A stretch of 64,000 bases of DNA from Clitoria ternatea (Eukaryota > Streptophyta > Magnoliopsida > Fabales > Fabaceae), in assembly GCA_037962975.1 (NCBI GenBank), contig CM075675.1:109022718-109086717 (forward strand), written 5' to 3'. Both the position numbers and the translations under genes were made by a program. Positions 23,666-35,141 of this stretch are shown one piece after another (position 1 is the stretch's first letter; each line of letters opens with the position of its first letter). The notes under the pieces are model-generated. The model did not search any database and was not told the DNA's origin. It saw nothing but the letters and a program-made list of their open reading frames with translations.

Positions 23666-23670
23666 ATTCT
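23666..23670. other. Left target-site duplication ATTCT of the nested element
   Basis: ATTCT here and at 32418-32422 flank the nested element. The empty site in B copy 2 (about 38001-38005) has a single ATTCT. Confidence 0.92.
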
Positions 23671-25474
23671 TGATGCTGAAATCCTGAGCCATTAATTTGG
23701 TGCAAAAATTCTTAGTAAAATAAAATGTGACTCTCGGATTTACACTTATGGCAAGCGCACCAGTCGTTAAAATTGTAGTGTATTTGATCGTCCCACAGGG
23801 ATTGTGGTAAGTACCTCAATCTAGGACTAGTACAAGTTGAACCAACAGAAAATACATGAAGTTCATTCGGTTTTTATGGTTTTAGTGTTTTATAGTTTTT
23901 TTTTATTTTCAGAAACAGAGTTTAGATGAATGTGGAAAGTGATTAAAAGAAAATAGGTCAGGATTGCTTCGGCTCACAATCTCCTCAAGAAACATGCAAT
24001 TAAGTATAATCGAACTTCACAATCTAAAGGACAATCCACTTGTGGTTATTCCCTAATTCCTTAGGTGAAAAACACTAACCTTAAGCAATGAACCTTAATT
24101 CCTTAAGTGCTCGATTAACCTAAGAATCTAATGTGAAATTGAAGGTTGAACTCTAACTATTCACCTAAATTGATTAGGCCTGAACTAGTTAGAAAGCTGG
24201 AAGTTACCTAAGCTTCAACCATGATTCCTCACTGGTGAAGTTCTTCATCGGTTCTGGATTTGTCAATCCAGCGATTCTGCTCCACTCCTCAGCTTGTTCG
24301 CCTCAGGATCTAGAAGTCGATCTACTCGCTCACAGCTTCAAGACTCCATTGCTCACCTTCACAATCCCAACCTTAGGGGATTAGAACTCCATCGACGTTG
24401 GATTCATCGAAGGAATACAGAGAGACATGGATGGGAGAGTTTAGAGAGATGAAAATGTAGTGAGAGATTGGAAATGGAAAATGAAGTGTATTATGTTGTA
24501 CGCTATTCTGTTCTTCTCCTTTTACAGAGTATGTACATGAATATATATAGGCATCTAACTAAACTAACTAACTTAACTAATATCTGAAAACTGAGTTCTT
24601 AATTAAACTAAACTAATTAATTGAATAATTACAGAATAATTAACTAATCACAGCTCAGCTCGTAGCAGATTCCAGTTCATCATTAGCTAATGTACAGCTT
24701 AGCACCAGCTAATTGACAGCTCACTTCTTAAGTTACTTGAGGTTGCAGTAGTAGAGAAGAAGGCAATGGAAGCGGAACAGTACTGCACCAAGTGTGTTGT
24801 TGGAGGGAAGGAACAGTGTTTAAATTACTGCCTTTATGCTTCTGCTGAGTTTTCGCTTGAGCGGATTAAACTTCGCTTGGACGAGTCCGGATTAACACTG
24901 CAGTGTTTCTTTCTCGCTTAGGCATTATGGCAAAACTTGGCGAAAACGGTCTCTTAAAGTTATGCTTGAGTGAGTCCAGATTTCACTAGGACAGATTAAA
25001 TAATGAATAAGCACATCAGTTTCTCATGTAGCATTCCGATCTTCTTCTCTTTTGGAGCCGGTGTCTTGGAAGTGTTCTTAAGTTAGCTTACTTGAAGTCT
25101 CGCTTGGTCAGTATTTGGGCTCTTTTCAGTCGGATTCAGGAAGTCTCACTCGGATTTATCAATTCCTGCTCGGATTTGTAGGATTTCACTCGGAATTTTC
25201 TTCTTATCTCGAGTCCGCCCTGTTCCTGCACCAATAAACAGCTACTTGCCTAGCAATTATACGCTGGCTACTTAGTGAATTTATCAATACGTCAAAATTC
25301 CTTATCTAATTAATATTTTCAATCGGTTTCTTACATAAATAGCATACTTTTGAAATAAATAACTAAAACATGAATTATTAACAAATTATTAAATAATAAT
25401 ATCAAAACTAGACAATACTTAGTAAATTATGTTAAATAAACAGTGGAATAATTAAGTCTTTTCAAGACTTATCA
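23671..25474 (-). repeat. 3' LTR of the nested element
   Basis: 1,804 bp. Read on the minus strand it starts TGATAAGTCTTGAAAAGAC and ends ATTTCAGCATCA. A TATA run lies at 24541-24549 (minus). Many differences from the other LTR are C/T or G/A transitions. Confidence 0.92.
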
Positions 25475-27040
25475 CATCCCCAAACTTAAAACTTTGCTTG
25501 TCCTCAAGCAAATATTCAGACTTATTAACTAACAGCATTTGATCAACACAATCAACCTTTCCTTAACTTAATTCATACTATAATTATTGAATACCGATCA
25601 TGCTTTCTTCTTGCAATTTCTAAAAGTATAAATACTTACACCTCCTTTGGAAGACAAGCTGCTGATGCTTTCCTCACTGGTCGGTGTTTAACTCTCGGTG
25701 TGTAAGGTAAATAGAATGCACTCATCACCTGCATACTAGTTAGATCAACATAGGCTTGTAACAGTTCTAAACGTCATGAAATATGCCAACTCAATCGGAT
25801 CAGTAAGGGCTTTTTAAGCTTATAATGGGGCTGGGCTACAGGCTCAATTATTGTTTTTCCGAGTCATAGATAGGTTACAAGATGTATCCACTGATGCCTT
25901 GCCTCAATTTTTTTAACTTAACTGCCTCTTCTTAGCAAGTTCCATTATTTTCCGATTGAATGCCTATTTAAAACTTTCGGTGCTTTGCACCTTCTTCTTT
26001 TTCTTTCAGTCCTTCGGACTTTTCCTTTTCTTTCTTTTCTTTTCTTCTTTTTCCGATTGAATTTTTTTTTTCTTTTCAGTACTTTGTTCATTTTTTCTCT
26101 CGGCTTTGCCTTTCTTCCTTTTATTTTCCTACATATTTATCCATAATTAAGGTCGGAGTGTGTCCTTAATTACTGTTAGGCACACTCTTCATCCCCAAAC
26201 TTAGAAATTGCTAGTCCCTAGCAATAAGTAAAAACCTAGCAATTCACCAGTGGAACATCCAGGGGTAATTCAGTCGGGTTTTTCTTGGATAATTAGGCTT
26301 GTAACATTAGGTGTATAAAACGAATGAAAAGGTCTCAGGCTCAAACATAATTATTGGGTCAAAGGATGATTAATGAAATTAGGATGGCAAATTTTTGGCC
26401 CTGGCTAAATAATTAAAGAAGGCCTTCATCATTTTCGATTGGCTAGCATACGACAATTAGCAAGAACTGAGGCAAATTCTGTCTCACTAACTAGCATGCA
26501 AGTTCACTCAGAAAAGAATAATACAGGCTCAAAAGCTCATATATAATAGTTAATCAGCCAGTCATGTCCCCAAACTTAATGTAAGATCATACATTTAGAT
26601 TGCTAACTAGCACGCCGAGTAAACAATTTAATTAATGATGAAGAATAGTTATGGACAGGGATCATGAGTTAAAGAAAACTGATCAATTAATTTATCCGAC
26701 TAAAGCCTGAGAATCAGCGAGAGTTAAATAATTGAGATGGATTTTAAATTACATAAATTAATGAGTAAATAGTTAAGATAGTTTAACAAATAATGAGTAG
26801 GAAAGCTAGAATACTTCCCTTTTTACCTGATTGGCAGTTCATGGAAAGCACCTGGTTGGACTTTCTCAGAAATTAGAAGATGTGCCTTTTCCTGCAATAC
26901 GCGTAAGTACGCTGAAATATTGGCGTGTCAACGCCCAATTTAAATAAAAAAAAATAAAGCATCAGGTATGGTATTCGTTTAAGCGTGTCAAACCCCGCTC
27001 AAGCGTCACCCAAATAACATCAGGTATCATCAATATGGTA
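25475..27040 (-). other. 3' internal non-coding region and polypurine tract of the nested element
   Basis: The polypurine tract AAGTTTGGGGA (minus, 25477-25487) lies 2 bp inside the LTR. The rest matches, in reverse, about 8909-10490 of the Athila-like element, including the GAAAGAAAAGG tract. The counterpart of that element's downstream ORF is absent. No gene seen. Confidence 0.72.
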
Positions 27041-28660
27041 CTCTCGCTAAAAGCTTACATACCGAATAAATAAAAGACCGAGAGAGAGAAAGACGAATGT
27101 ACAATTATTGAATGAGAGACGAGTGTGTGACAGAATGAAAGATCGGATGAAGAATAAAAGTGACAGACTGAAGGCGGAAGATCTAATGAAATAGATACCA
27201 AGTGGATCAAAAACGAATGAAGACAGGGACCGAGTAAATAAAAACGAGTGAAAGAACCATACCGAGTGGATGAGGTCAGGGAAGGAAGCGGTGAGGGAAA
27301 CAAGCGAACAAATCGCCGAGTGACTGGAAGGCCGAGTGGACAATATATGTGTATTAAACATACGTGAACGAAAGACACAGAGAGAGACGAGTAGAAAAAC
27401 GAAAGAAAAACCGAGTGAACGAAGGGATAACAAACTGACTGAAATAACCCGAGTGAATGATATACTGAATGGAAAGAATACTGAGTGAATGAAGAATGAG
27501 TAAATGAAAGACGAGTGAAAGATTGACTGGGTGAATGAAGAACCGAGTGAATGGAAGATCGGGTGAGAGTGGAGAAAAAAACACCGAGTGATGGAGATAC
27601 TGAGTGGAAGAGTAAACAGAACAACTAGTGCAGAGAAGAAATGAGTAAATGGAAGAACCGAGTGAATGAAAGACGAACGGAAAATTGAGAGCAAAGCTGA
27701 GTGAATGAAACAACAAGTGGAAAAATGAATGGATAAAAGATAGAATGCGATAATGAAAGACTGAATGATAGGTGAGAAAAAGAAAGAGTGACCGAGTGGA
27801 AGAAAGACGAGTAGATTGAGTGTGGATGAAAAAGACCAGTGGATGAAAGAATGAATGGGAGAACGAATGAGAATATCCCGAGTAAATGCAGGAGCGAGTG
27901 GAAGAAACCGAGTGATCTAGTGAGAAACCAAGTGAATGAAAAATGAAATGACAGGAAACTGAGTGACTAGAAATACTGAGTGTGACAATCGCAAATGAAA
28001 CACGAGTGGATGAAAAAGAAAAATACAGCGTGAGAAAACCGAGAAAGAAAGTAGGTGGAATGAAACAACGAGTAAATGAATACCAAGTGGATTATACCGA
28101 GTAAAAATGAAAAACGAATGAACAAACAACGAGTGGTCGGAAAATGGAAAAACAAGTGAAAGAACACGAAAGAATGACTGACTGACCGGGCGAATAAAAT
28201 GAAAAGAAGAAGAAGATAAACTGAGTGGATAAAAGAACGACGATAGAGGAAACTGAGTGCTGGAAATACTGAGTGAATCGTAAAAGAAAAACGGAAGACA
28301 CAACATTTATGAAACAATGAGTGAATCAAAATCGGGTGAATGGAAAAATAAATGACCGAGTGAATGGAGAACGAGTGAAATAGATTGACCGAATGAAGGA
28401 AAGCTGAGTGGGATAGATGAGTACAAGTTATACCAAGTGAATGAAGAACCGAATGAAAAATGAGGTGAAAAATGAAAGTCAGAATAAAATGAAGTGACAG
28501 ATTAAGAAAGATGAGTGACAAATGAACGACTGCGGAGGGATCCGGGTGAACGGAATACCGAATGGATGAAGAAGAATACGATTGAGTGACAAAATGAGTG
28601 GACGAAAGAATGAGTGAATGAAAGGCTGGGTGAACAACCAACACATGCAGAGAGATTGGT
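27041..28660 (-). repeat. CACTCGG tract of the nested element (CCGAGTG on the + strand)
   Basis: About 1.6 kb of CCGAGTGAATGAA-type words on the + strand, the reverse complement of the TTCATTCACTCGG tract at 5851-7710. Long minus-strand open frames here have the same Ser/Phe/His-rich composition in every frame and are treated as non-coding. Confidence 0.8.
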
Positions 28661-29199
28661 TGAGGACACCAAAAGACTCAGAAAAATAAAGGACAGGGTG
28701 ACACAAGTTACCCTTTATCATGTGACCCACCTTCATCATCTGAAACCATTTATTTAAGTACCCCCTTGGTCCAACATCAAAGGATGTTAGAAATTTCCGG
28801 TCGGAAAGGGTCAAACACGAGTAACAGCACATCCTCAGGCCCGATTGCGCTCAAGCGAGAGCTTGAAGCGCTCAAGCGTGGAGCAAATATACAAGGCACA
28901 ATTGGCCACGCTCAGAGCGTGTTAACGTATGCTCAATCGGAGGTGCAGAAAAAGTCATGCATCACAGTCACGCTTTGAGCATGTGGAATGATGCTCAAGC
29001 GGAAAGAGAAACAGGTCCAACGCTCGCTCAAGCGAAAAGAATGCACGCTTAAGCGAAAAGACTTATACAAAGTCACGCTTAAATCACGCTTAAGCGTCAC
29101 TCTCCTCTTGCTCAAGCGTGGAGGGAATCTGATTCTATTTTCTTCATGCTGTTCAGTCTCTCACTATTTTATTTATGTACAAGAGAAACAAACATGAGA
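28661..29199 (-). other. Hairpin-motif region of the nested element
   Basis: Non-coding stretch with many copies of CGCTCAAGCG/CGCTTAAGCG and partial forms between about 28845 and 29120. No gene seen. Confidence 0.6.
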
Positions 29200-30369
29200 T
29201 CATCCTCCAGGATCCCATTTCTTATGACCATACACTCTTGGTCTTTTTACTCCTTGTTTTTCCTTGTTATGTTTAAAGCTAATGCTCAACATAACTTTCC
29301 TCCAATCTTTATTTTTCCAAACTTTTTTCTTTTTCTTCTTTTTCTTTTCTTCATTGTTAGTCTTCCTCTTTTTATGCCACAAGCAATGTTCTTCTTGACT
29401 TGATGATTCACATTTCCTTTTGAATTCCATAGCTGCAGTAGTCACCACTAGCAAACACTCCTCATAACATGGCTGAATTTCTTCTTCTTCTTTTATATTC
29501 TCAACATCTACACATGTTAACTCTTCTTGTGCATGAACTTCTACTTCTTTCTCTGTGTTCACACTTGGCTCCAATAAAATCTCAGTATCATTATTATGTT
29601 GCCCAGATATGGTTTCCATCTCAGCTAAGATCTCAACCTTTTCTATCACTTCTTGCTCAATCATAGTGTCTAAATGATTTTCAGGTTCCTCAATGGCTTC
29701 TGTTGTCATTTGTTTAATTTGCACTCCTACTACACTTGCATCATCAAAGAAATTATTCAATGACAATTCTTTCTCTTGTTCTTCTTCAGACCAATCTTCT
29801 TCATTCCAATCATCAAAGAATACTTCACTAGATATACTATCATCTTCCACTTCTGAAGTATAATCCATATCACTTTCTTCTTCACATTCTTCAATTGACT
29901 CTTCTTCCATCAAATATCCCTGAACTTCCTTATTTTTTTCTTCTTCTTTTGTTTCTACCTCAACTTCAAGTTCAGGTTCATCCATTTCAATGTTTTCTAA
30001 CTGATCTTCTTCTTCCCCAAACTTAATTTCTTCAGCTAGACCAACATCTTCATCCCATGGCTCTTCATATTGGTCTTTTCTTCGTACAACCTTTATATTC
30101 CTTTGCTCTTCGGCTAACTGCTTTGCAATAAAATCCACTTGCTTTTGAATATTCATGATTGAATTATCGAAATTTTGGAGGCCGGTTTGAGTGACTTTTA
30201 TAAATTGAATTAAACTCCTTTCTAACTCCGATGGCTCCTTCTCAATTGATTGTACCTCCTCTACCTGGTTCACGCATAATGTTTGTGAATATTGAAGAAA
30301 CTCTGCTAAGGTGTCATCCAGATCCATTACCTGCAACTTTTCACTTTCCAAAGGAACTAAAGAAAACAT
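29200..30369 (-). CDS. 389-residue acidic ORF of the non-autonomous element, gag-related segment, function unknown
   Basis: The only substantial open frame of the nested element, starting at ATG 30369 about 216 bp after the primer site and ending in TGA at 29200. Residues about 50-95 contain QFIKVTQ and KQLAEEQ. These align with QFIQATQ and KQLAERQ in the gag of the Athila-like element (about 1291-1390), a helical stretch downstream of its zinc knuckle. The middle (about 100-300) is extremely acidic with many Glu and Asp runs. The C-terminus is basic, with a run of about nine Lys followed by VWKNK and ending GHKKWDPGG. No zinc knuckle, protease or polymerase motif is present. It stays open over 1.17 kb while neighbouring sequence is stop-rich, which hints at selection on past source copies. 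It may help packaging or may bind nucleic acid; both are guesses. Confidence 0.65.
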   Translation of the reverse strand: MFSLVPLESEKLQVMDLDDTLAEFLQYSQTLCVNQVEEVQSIEKEPSELERSLIQFIKVTQTGLQNFDNSIMNIQKQVDFIAKQLAEEQRNIKVVRRKDQYEEPWDEDVGLAEEIKFGEEEDQLENIEMDEPELEVEVETKEEEKNKEVQGYLMEEESIEECEEESDMDYTSEVEDDSISSEVFFDDWNEEDWSEEEQEKELSLNNFFDDASVVGVQIKQMTTEAIEEPENHLDTMIEQEVIEKVEILAEMETISGQHNNDTEILLEPSVNTEKEVEVHAQEELTCVDVENIKEEEEIQPCYEECLLVVTTAAMEFKRKCESSSQEEHCLWHKKRKTNNEEKKKKKKKKVWKNKDWRKVMLSISFKHNKEKQGVKRPRVYGHKKWDPGG

Positions 30370-30584
30370 AAATGCAACAACTGACTACAAACAAGGTTAC
30401 TGCAACGGTTAGTGCTAACAACTAAACAACTAAACTCAAAGAGTAGTAACTAAGAACAACGATTCACGCAAGACTTAACAAATCCTACTCTTACAACAAA
30501 ATTTACTAAAAACTAACATGTACGGAAACTAAAAAAAAATTGGTTCAGTCTAGTACCGGTCCAAGGATTGTTGATATTACTCAA

Positions 30585-30605
30585 CAATCCCCGGCAACGG
30601 CGCTA
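30585..30605 (-). promoter_or_regulatory. Primer-binding site complementary to tRNA-Asp
   Basis: On the minus strand GCGCCGTTGCCGGGGAT, matching the complement of the plant tRNA-Asp(GUC) 3' end as I know it, with one mismatch near the CCA-proximal end (TA where TG is expected). It lies 6 bp inside the 5' LTR. tRNA-Asp priming is typical of Athila elements. Confidence 0.82.
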
Positions 30606-30611
30606 TTAACT

Positions 30612-32417
30612 TGATGCTGAAATCCTGAGCCATTAATTTGGTGCAAAAATTCTTAGTAAAATAAAATGTGACTCTCGGATTTACACTTATGGCAAGCGCA
30701 CCAGTCGTTAAAATTGTAGTGTATTTGATCGTCCCACAGGGATTGTGGTAAGTACCTCAATCTAGGACTAGTACAAGCTGAACCAACAGAAAATACATGA
30801 AGTTCATTCGGTTTTTATGGTTTTAGTGTTTTATAGTTGTTTTTGTATTTTCAGAAATAGAGTTTAGATGAATGTGGAAAGTGATTAAAAGAAAACAGGT
30901 CAGGATTGCTTTGGCTCACAATCTCCTCAAGAAACATGCAATTAAGTATAATCAAACTTCACAATCTAGAGGACAATCCGCTTGTGGTTATTCCCTAATT
31001 CCTTAGGTGAAAAACACTAATCCTTAAGCAATGAACCTTAATTCCTTAAGTGCTCGATTAACCTAAGAATCTAATGCGAAATTGGAGGTTGAACTCTAAC
31101 TATTCACCTAAATTGATTAGGCCTGAACTAGTTAGAAAGCTGGAAGTTACCTAAGCTTCAACCATGATTCCTCACTGGCGAAGTTCTTCATCGGTTCTGG
31201 ATTTGTCAATCCAGCGATTCTGCTCCACTCCTCAGCTTGTTCGCCTCAGGATCTAGAAGTTGATCTACTCGCTCACAGCTTCAAGACTCCATTGCTCACC
31301 TTCACAATCCCAACCTTAGGGGATTAGAACTCCATTGACGTTGGATTCATCGAAGGAATACAGAGAGACATGGATGGGAGAGTTTAGAGAGATGAAAATG
31401 TAGTGAGAGATTGGAAATGGAAAATGAAGTGTATTATGTTGTACGCTGTTCTGTTCTTCTCCTTTTACAGAGTATGTACATGAATATATATAGGCATCTA
31501 ACTAAACTAACTAACTTAACTAATATCTGAAAACTGAGTTCTTAATTAAACTAAACTAATTAATTGAATAATTACAGAATAATTAACTAATCACAGCTCA
31601 GCTCGTAGCAGATTCCAGTTCATCATTAGCTAATGTACAGCTTAGCACCAGCTAATTGACAACTCACTTCTTAAGTTACTTGAGGTTGCAATAGTAGAGA
31701 AGAAGGCAATGGAAGCGGAACAGTACTGCACCAAGTGTGTTGTTGGAGGGAAGGAACAGTGTTTAAATTACTGCCTTTATGCTTCTGCTGAGTTTTCGCT
31801 TGAGCGGATTAAACTTCGCTTGGACGAGTCCGGATTAACACTGCAGTGTTTCTTTCTCGCTTAGGCGTTATGGCAAAACTTGGCGAAGACGGTCTCTTAA
31901 AGTTATGCTTGAGTGAGTCCAGATTTCACTAGGACAGATTAAATAATGAATAAGCACATCAGTTTCTCATGTAGCATTCCGATCTTCTTCTCTTTTGGAG
32001 CCGGTGTCTTGGAAGTGTTCTTAAGTTAGCTTACTTGAAGTCTCGCTTGGTCAGTATTTGGGCTCTTTTCAGTCGGATTCAGGAAGTCTCACTCGGATTT
32101 ATCAATTCCTGCTCGGATTTGTAGGATTTCACTCGGAATTTTCTTCTTATCTCGAGTCCGCCCTGTTCCTACACCAATAAACAGCTACTTGCCTAGCAAT
32201 TATACGCTGGCTGCTTAGTGAATTTATCAATACTTCAAAATTCCTTATCTAATTAATATTTTCAATCGGTTTCTTACATAAATAGCATACTTTTGAAATA
32301 AATAACTAAAACATGAATTATTAACAAATTATTAAATAATAATATCAAAACTAGACAATACTTAGTAAATTATGTTAAATAAACAGTGGAATAATTAAGT
32401 CTTTTCAAGACTTATCA
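30612..32417 (-). repeat. 5' LTR of the nested element
   Basis: 1,806 bp with the same ends as the copy at 23671-25474. TATA run at 31484-31492 (minus), within tagatgcctatatatattc read on that strand. Directly followed on the + strand by the ATTCT duplication. Confidence 0.92.
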
Positions 32418-33685
32418 ATTCTCACTCGAGCGAGAGTCTCTCCTGTTTGGAAATCGGTTTCTGGGCAATTCTCGCTTAGGCGAGAGTGAACCTCGCTCAA
32501 GCGAGATTGTCCCAGTAGCAGTGTTTGCTTACTGGAGGAAATTCGCCCAGGCGAATAGGGCCTCACCCGAGCGAGGGCGAAAGGATTTGCCACTGGCCCA
32601 AATTCGGTCAGGCGAAGGGCCATCTCGCCCACGCGAGATTGTTAATAGAATCAGGGGTAGCCACTGGACAAAATCCGCCCGAGCGAAAGATCTTGGGGAT
32701 GGTATTCGCCCAAGCGAGACGATTGAATGGAGAATGGGTGAGATCCGGGATGAGTTCCGTCCGAGTGGGAGTTTTGAAAATAATTTAAGATGTGGTGAAT
32801 TTTCCGAGTGAAATCCGAGTGAGCTATGTCCGAGTCAGGACCTTCCGAGTGAGGAAGTGGATATCATTCTGAGTAAAAAAGTCTCCAAGTGTGATATTCT
32901 GGGCCGTGGAGTTCCAAGTGGGGAATTTTCGAGTCCAGTGTAACCTGTCTCGAGTGGAGTGCCTCTGAATGTGCAATTCCAAGTGGGATGGCACCGATTG
33001 AGGATATTCGGTGTGAGTTTGTCCAGAAGTACTCTGGAATAACTTCGCTTGATTGAAAAAGAAAGGAAGTCGGATTTGGAATGAAATACTGAGTGAATGA
33101 CCGATCAGGTGATGAGTCGGTGTTTGGAATGATTTTACCAAGTGGAAAACTGAGTGAGAGAAGACTCGGATTTGGGTTGATCGTGCTGAGTGGAAAATTA
33201 AGTGAGAGATCGGTCGGTCAGGAGTATCTTGCCAAGTGGAAAACCCGAGTGCTAGGAATCGGTTTTGGGGGGATTCTGCCAAGTGAAAACCCGAGTGTTG
33301 GGAGTCGGTTTCGGAGGGATCCTGCCGAATGAAAACCCGAGTGCTGGGAGTCAGTTTTGAAGGGATTTTGCTAAATGAAAACTCAAGTGTTGGGGAGTCT
33401 TGGTGAACGAGAGGGTAGAAGCTTGGCTCTGGAAGTTTTTCGCCTAGGCGAGGAGATCTCGCCCAAGCGAGTCAGTGTTGAATTCAATTCTGGACGAATT
33501 TCGCCCATGCTCACTGGCTCTGCCCAAGCGAGGCTCGTGTGTCTCGCTCAAGAGAGTCAGAATTCGCTTGAGCGAAGCTCCCCTTGTTACTTCCTTTCCC
33601 TTTTCGCTCTGCTCTCTTCTGTCTCGCCCAGGTGCATTGTATGGCACTCGCTCAAGGGAGTGGGGATTCCTCTTGAGTGAGGGGT
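32418..33685 (+). repeat. B copy 1, right part, of the outer LTR element
   Basis: Continues B after the nested insertion and aligns with 38001-39264. Rich in CTCGC...GCGAG inverted motifs (32420-32720 and 33430-33680) with CCGAGTG words between them (32750-33400). Short overlapping ORFs on both strands follow the motif repetition and are not called. Confidence 0.85.
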
Positions 33686-35141
33686 TGGGTTGCTGGAGAG
33701 TTGGAGTTGATCCGGTTTGCATTTGATCTGGTGTTGGAGTGATCCGGTGTTGAGCAAACCGGTCGGTGTTGAGTTGCTATGAAGTCGGACAGTGTTAGTT
33801 GCTGTGAGGAGATGAGCAAAGCAACTCCGATTGCTTTATTTCTTCGAAACCGATTGAAAAGTGAATCGGAACCGAGTGAAAAGTGATTCACTCGGAACTG
33901 ATTAGAAGGTGGCTCGAAATTGACTGAAGAGGGACTCGGATCCGACTGAAACCATTCACTCGGCTCAGCTTCATGGAGTTCATTCAGAACTGATTGAAGA
34001 TTCACTCAGGATCAAAATTTATTCAATCGGTTCCCTACCATTTTCACTCGGCTGTCTCTGAATTTGAACCACTCGGTTAAAGCTTTGCTTTGGAATTCAC
34101 TCGGAAGTGCCTTCTTATTTTTCACTCAGAACTTGCACTTGAAGGACTCTAGAAGCTGGCTGGTAGAAGTTTATGTCCGAGCCTTGTTTTGCTCGGAAGT
34201 GCAGCTTTCTGCCTTAGCTCACTCGGATGTCTTCCTTGGAGTCTTTTCACTCGGATTTAATGCGAAACTTAAAAGTCAGTCCGAGTGTGATTCACTCCTG
34301 GTCGGATTTCACCTTGTCCGATTAAGACACCAGTCGGAAATGCCTTGTTCTCCAAATGAAATCACTCGGATTCTTCTTAGTCAGCATTTATTCATTCAAT
34401 GGCATTCCTTCTGCTCGGAATCAATTCACTCGGAATCAGCTTTTTGCACAGAAAAGCACTTGTTCTTTGGTCAGACCTGCTTCAGTCAGCATTCTTCACT
34501 CGGATTTACTTCAATAAGCAAATTCCCACTCGGATTCACTTCAATCAGCAATCCTTTCACTCGAAAAATACCTTTGGGTAGCATTTATGAAAGCTCAGTT
34601 CCTTTTTTCACTCGGAATTGTTGCATTCGGACAGCTTCCAATCGGATTTTCCTAAAACCGAGACTTATTCCTTTTTAGCATTGATCCTTCACTCGAGTCA
34701 GCCATTTATCACTCGGAATGGCTTTGACAGGGAACATTTCACTCGGATTTTCTCCAACAGTGCAGTATTCCACTCAGCAATGCTCTACTCTAAGTCTTTC
34801 TACTCGGATTTGGTCATTTCTGAGTTATCCCACTCGGATTTGGCCATTTTGAGTCGGATTTCAGTGCTCTGAGTCGGATTTCTGCTTTCTGAGTCAGATT
34901 TCAGCTTTAAAAAGAGAATTCTTTCCACTTTGGGCTTGTTCTTCTTGTTTCTTTATCATTTTATGGTCGTTTTTCTCTTGTTTTTGACCCTTTATTACCT
35001 TAATTCCTGCAAAATAACATACCCAAGTAGAATAGAGTGGAAAGAAAGCAAAAATCGCAATAAATAAAGGAAATACAGTGGATAATGATAAAAATCCTAA
35101 GCAAACTGGGTCTAATTTATTGTACTATAAAGCACTTATCA
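33686..35141. mobile_element. Segment X: probable fragment or chimera of another LTR, minus orientation
   Basis: 1,456 bp between the two B copies, absent from either. Its right end read on the minus strand is TGATAAGTGCTTTATAG, an LTR start resembling but distinct from the Athila-like LTR start. Its left end on the + strand is TGGGTTGCTGG. So it is bounded TG...CA, but the flanks (GGGGT left, GTTAA right) are not a duplication. About 33830-34870 is rich in TTCACTCGGA words. Possible origins are a truncated LTR, or two insertions of one family fused by recombination. Confidence 0.5.

Larger units (their letters stand above)
20811..23670 (+). repeat. B copy 1, left part, of the outer LTR element
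   Basis: Non-coding LTR sequence, about 97-98% identical by eye to 35142-38005. It carries GGCCGACCC/GGTGGCTC blocks (about 22360-22500), a TATA-rich site (23230-23246) and ends at the nested insertion, inside an inverted-repeat motif. A 75-codon minus-strand ORF (21003-21230) is also open in the other copy, but it overlaps a pyrimidine-rich stretch and I do not call it a gene. Confidence 0.85.
23671..32417 (-). mobile_element. Non-autonomous Athila-related LTR retrotransposon (LARD-like), complete, nested
   Basis: 8,747 bp on the minus strand, TGAT...ATCA ends, LTRs of 1804 and 1806 bp and a perfect 5-bp target duplication (ATTCT). In its own sense: 5' LTR (32417-30612), tRNA-Asp primer site, a 389-codon ORF, a hairpin-motif region, a CACTCGG tract, 3' non-coding region, polypurine tract and 3' LTR (25474-23671). 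There is no protease, RT, RNase H or integrase. LTR ends, primer-site region, CACTCGG tract and 3' region resemble those of the Athila-like element at 1-12368, so it was probably moved by that family's enzymes. The LTRs differ at about 25 sites by eye (about 1.4%). Confidence 0.93.

Noticed and set aside
27047..28644. Minus-strand ORFs of 120-225 codons in the nested element
   Set aside because: Same CACTCGG tract as above, with the same low-complexity composition in all frames.
32405..34872. Cluster of 60-204 codon ORFs on both strands around B copy 1 and segment X
   Set aside because: They follow the CTCGC/GCGAG and CACTCGG motif repetition, overlap each other, and match no protein family I know.
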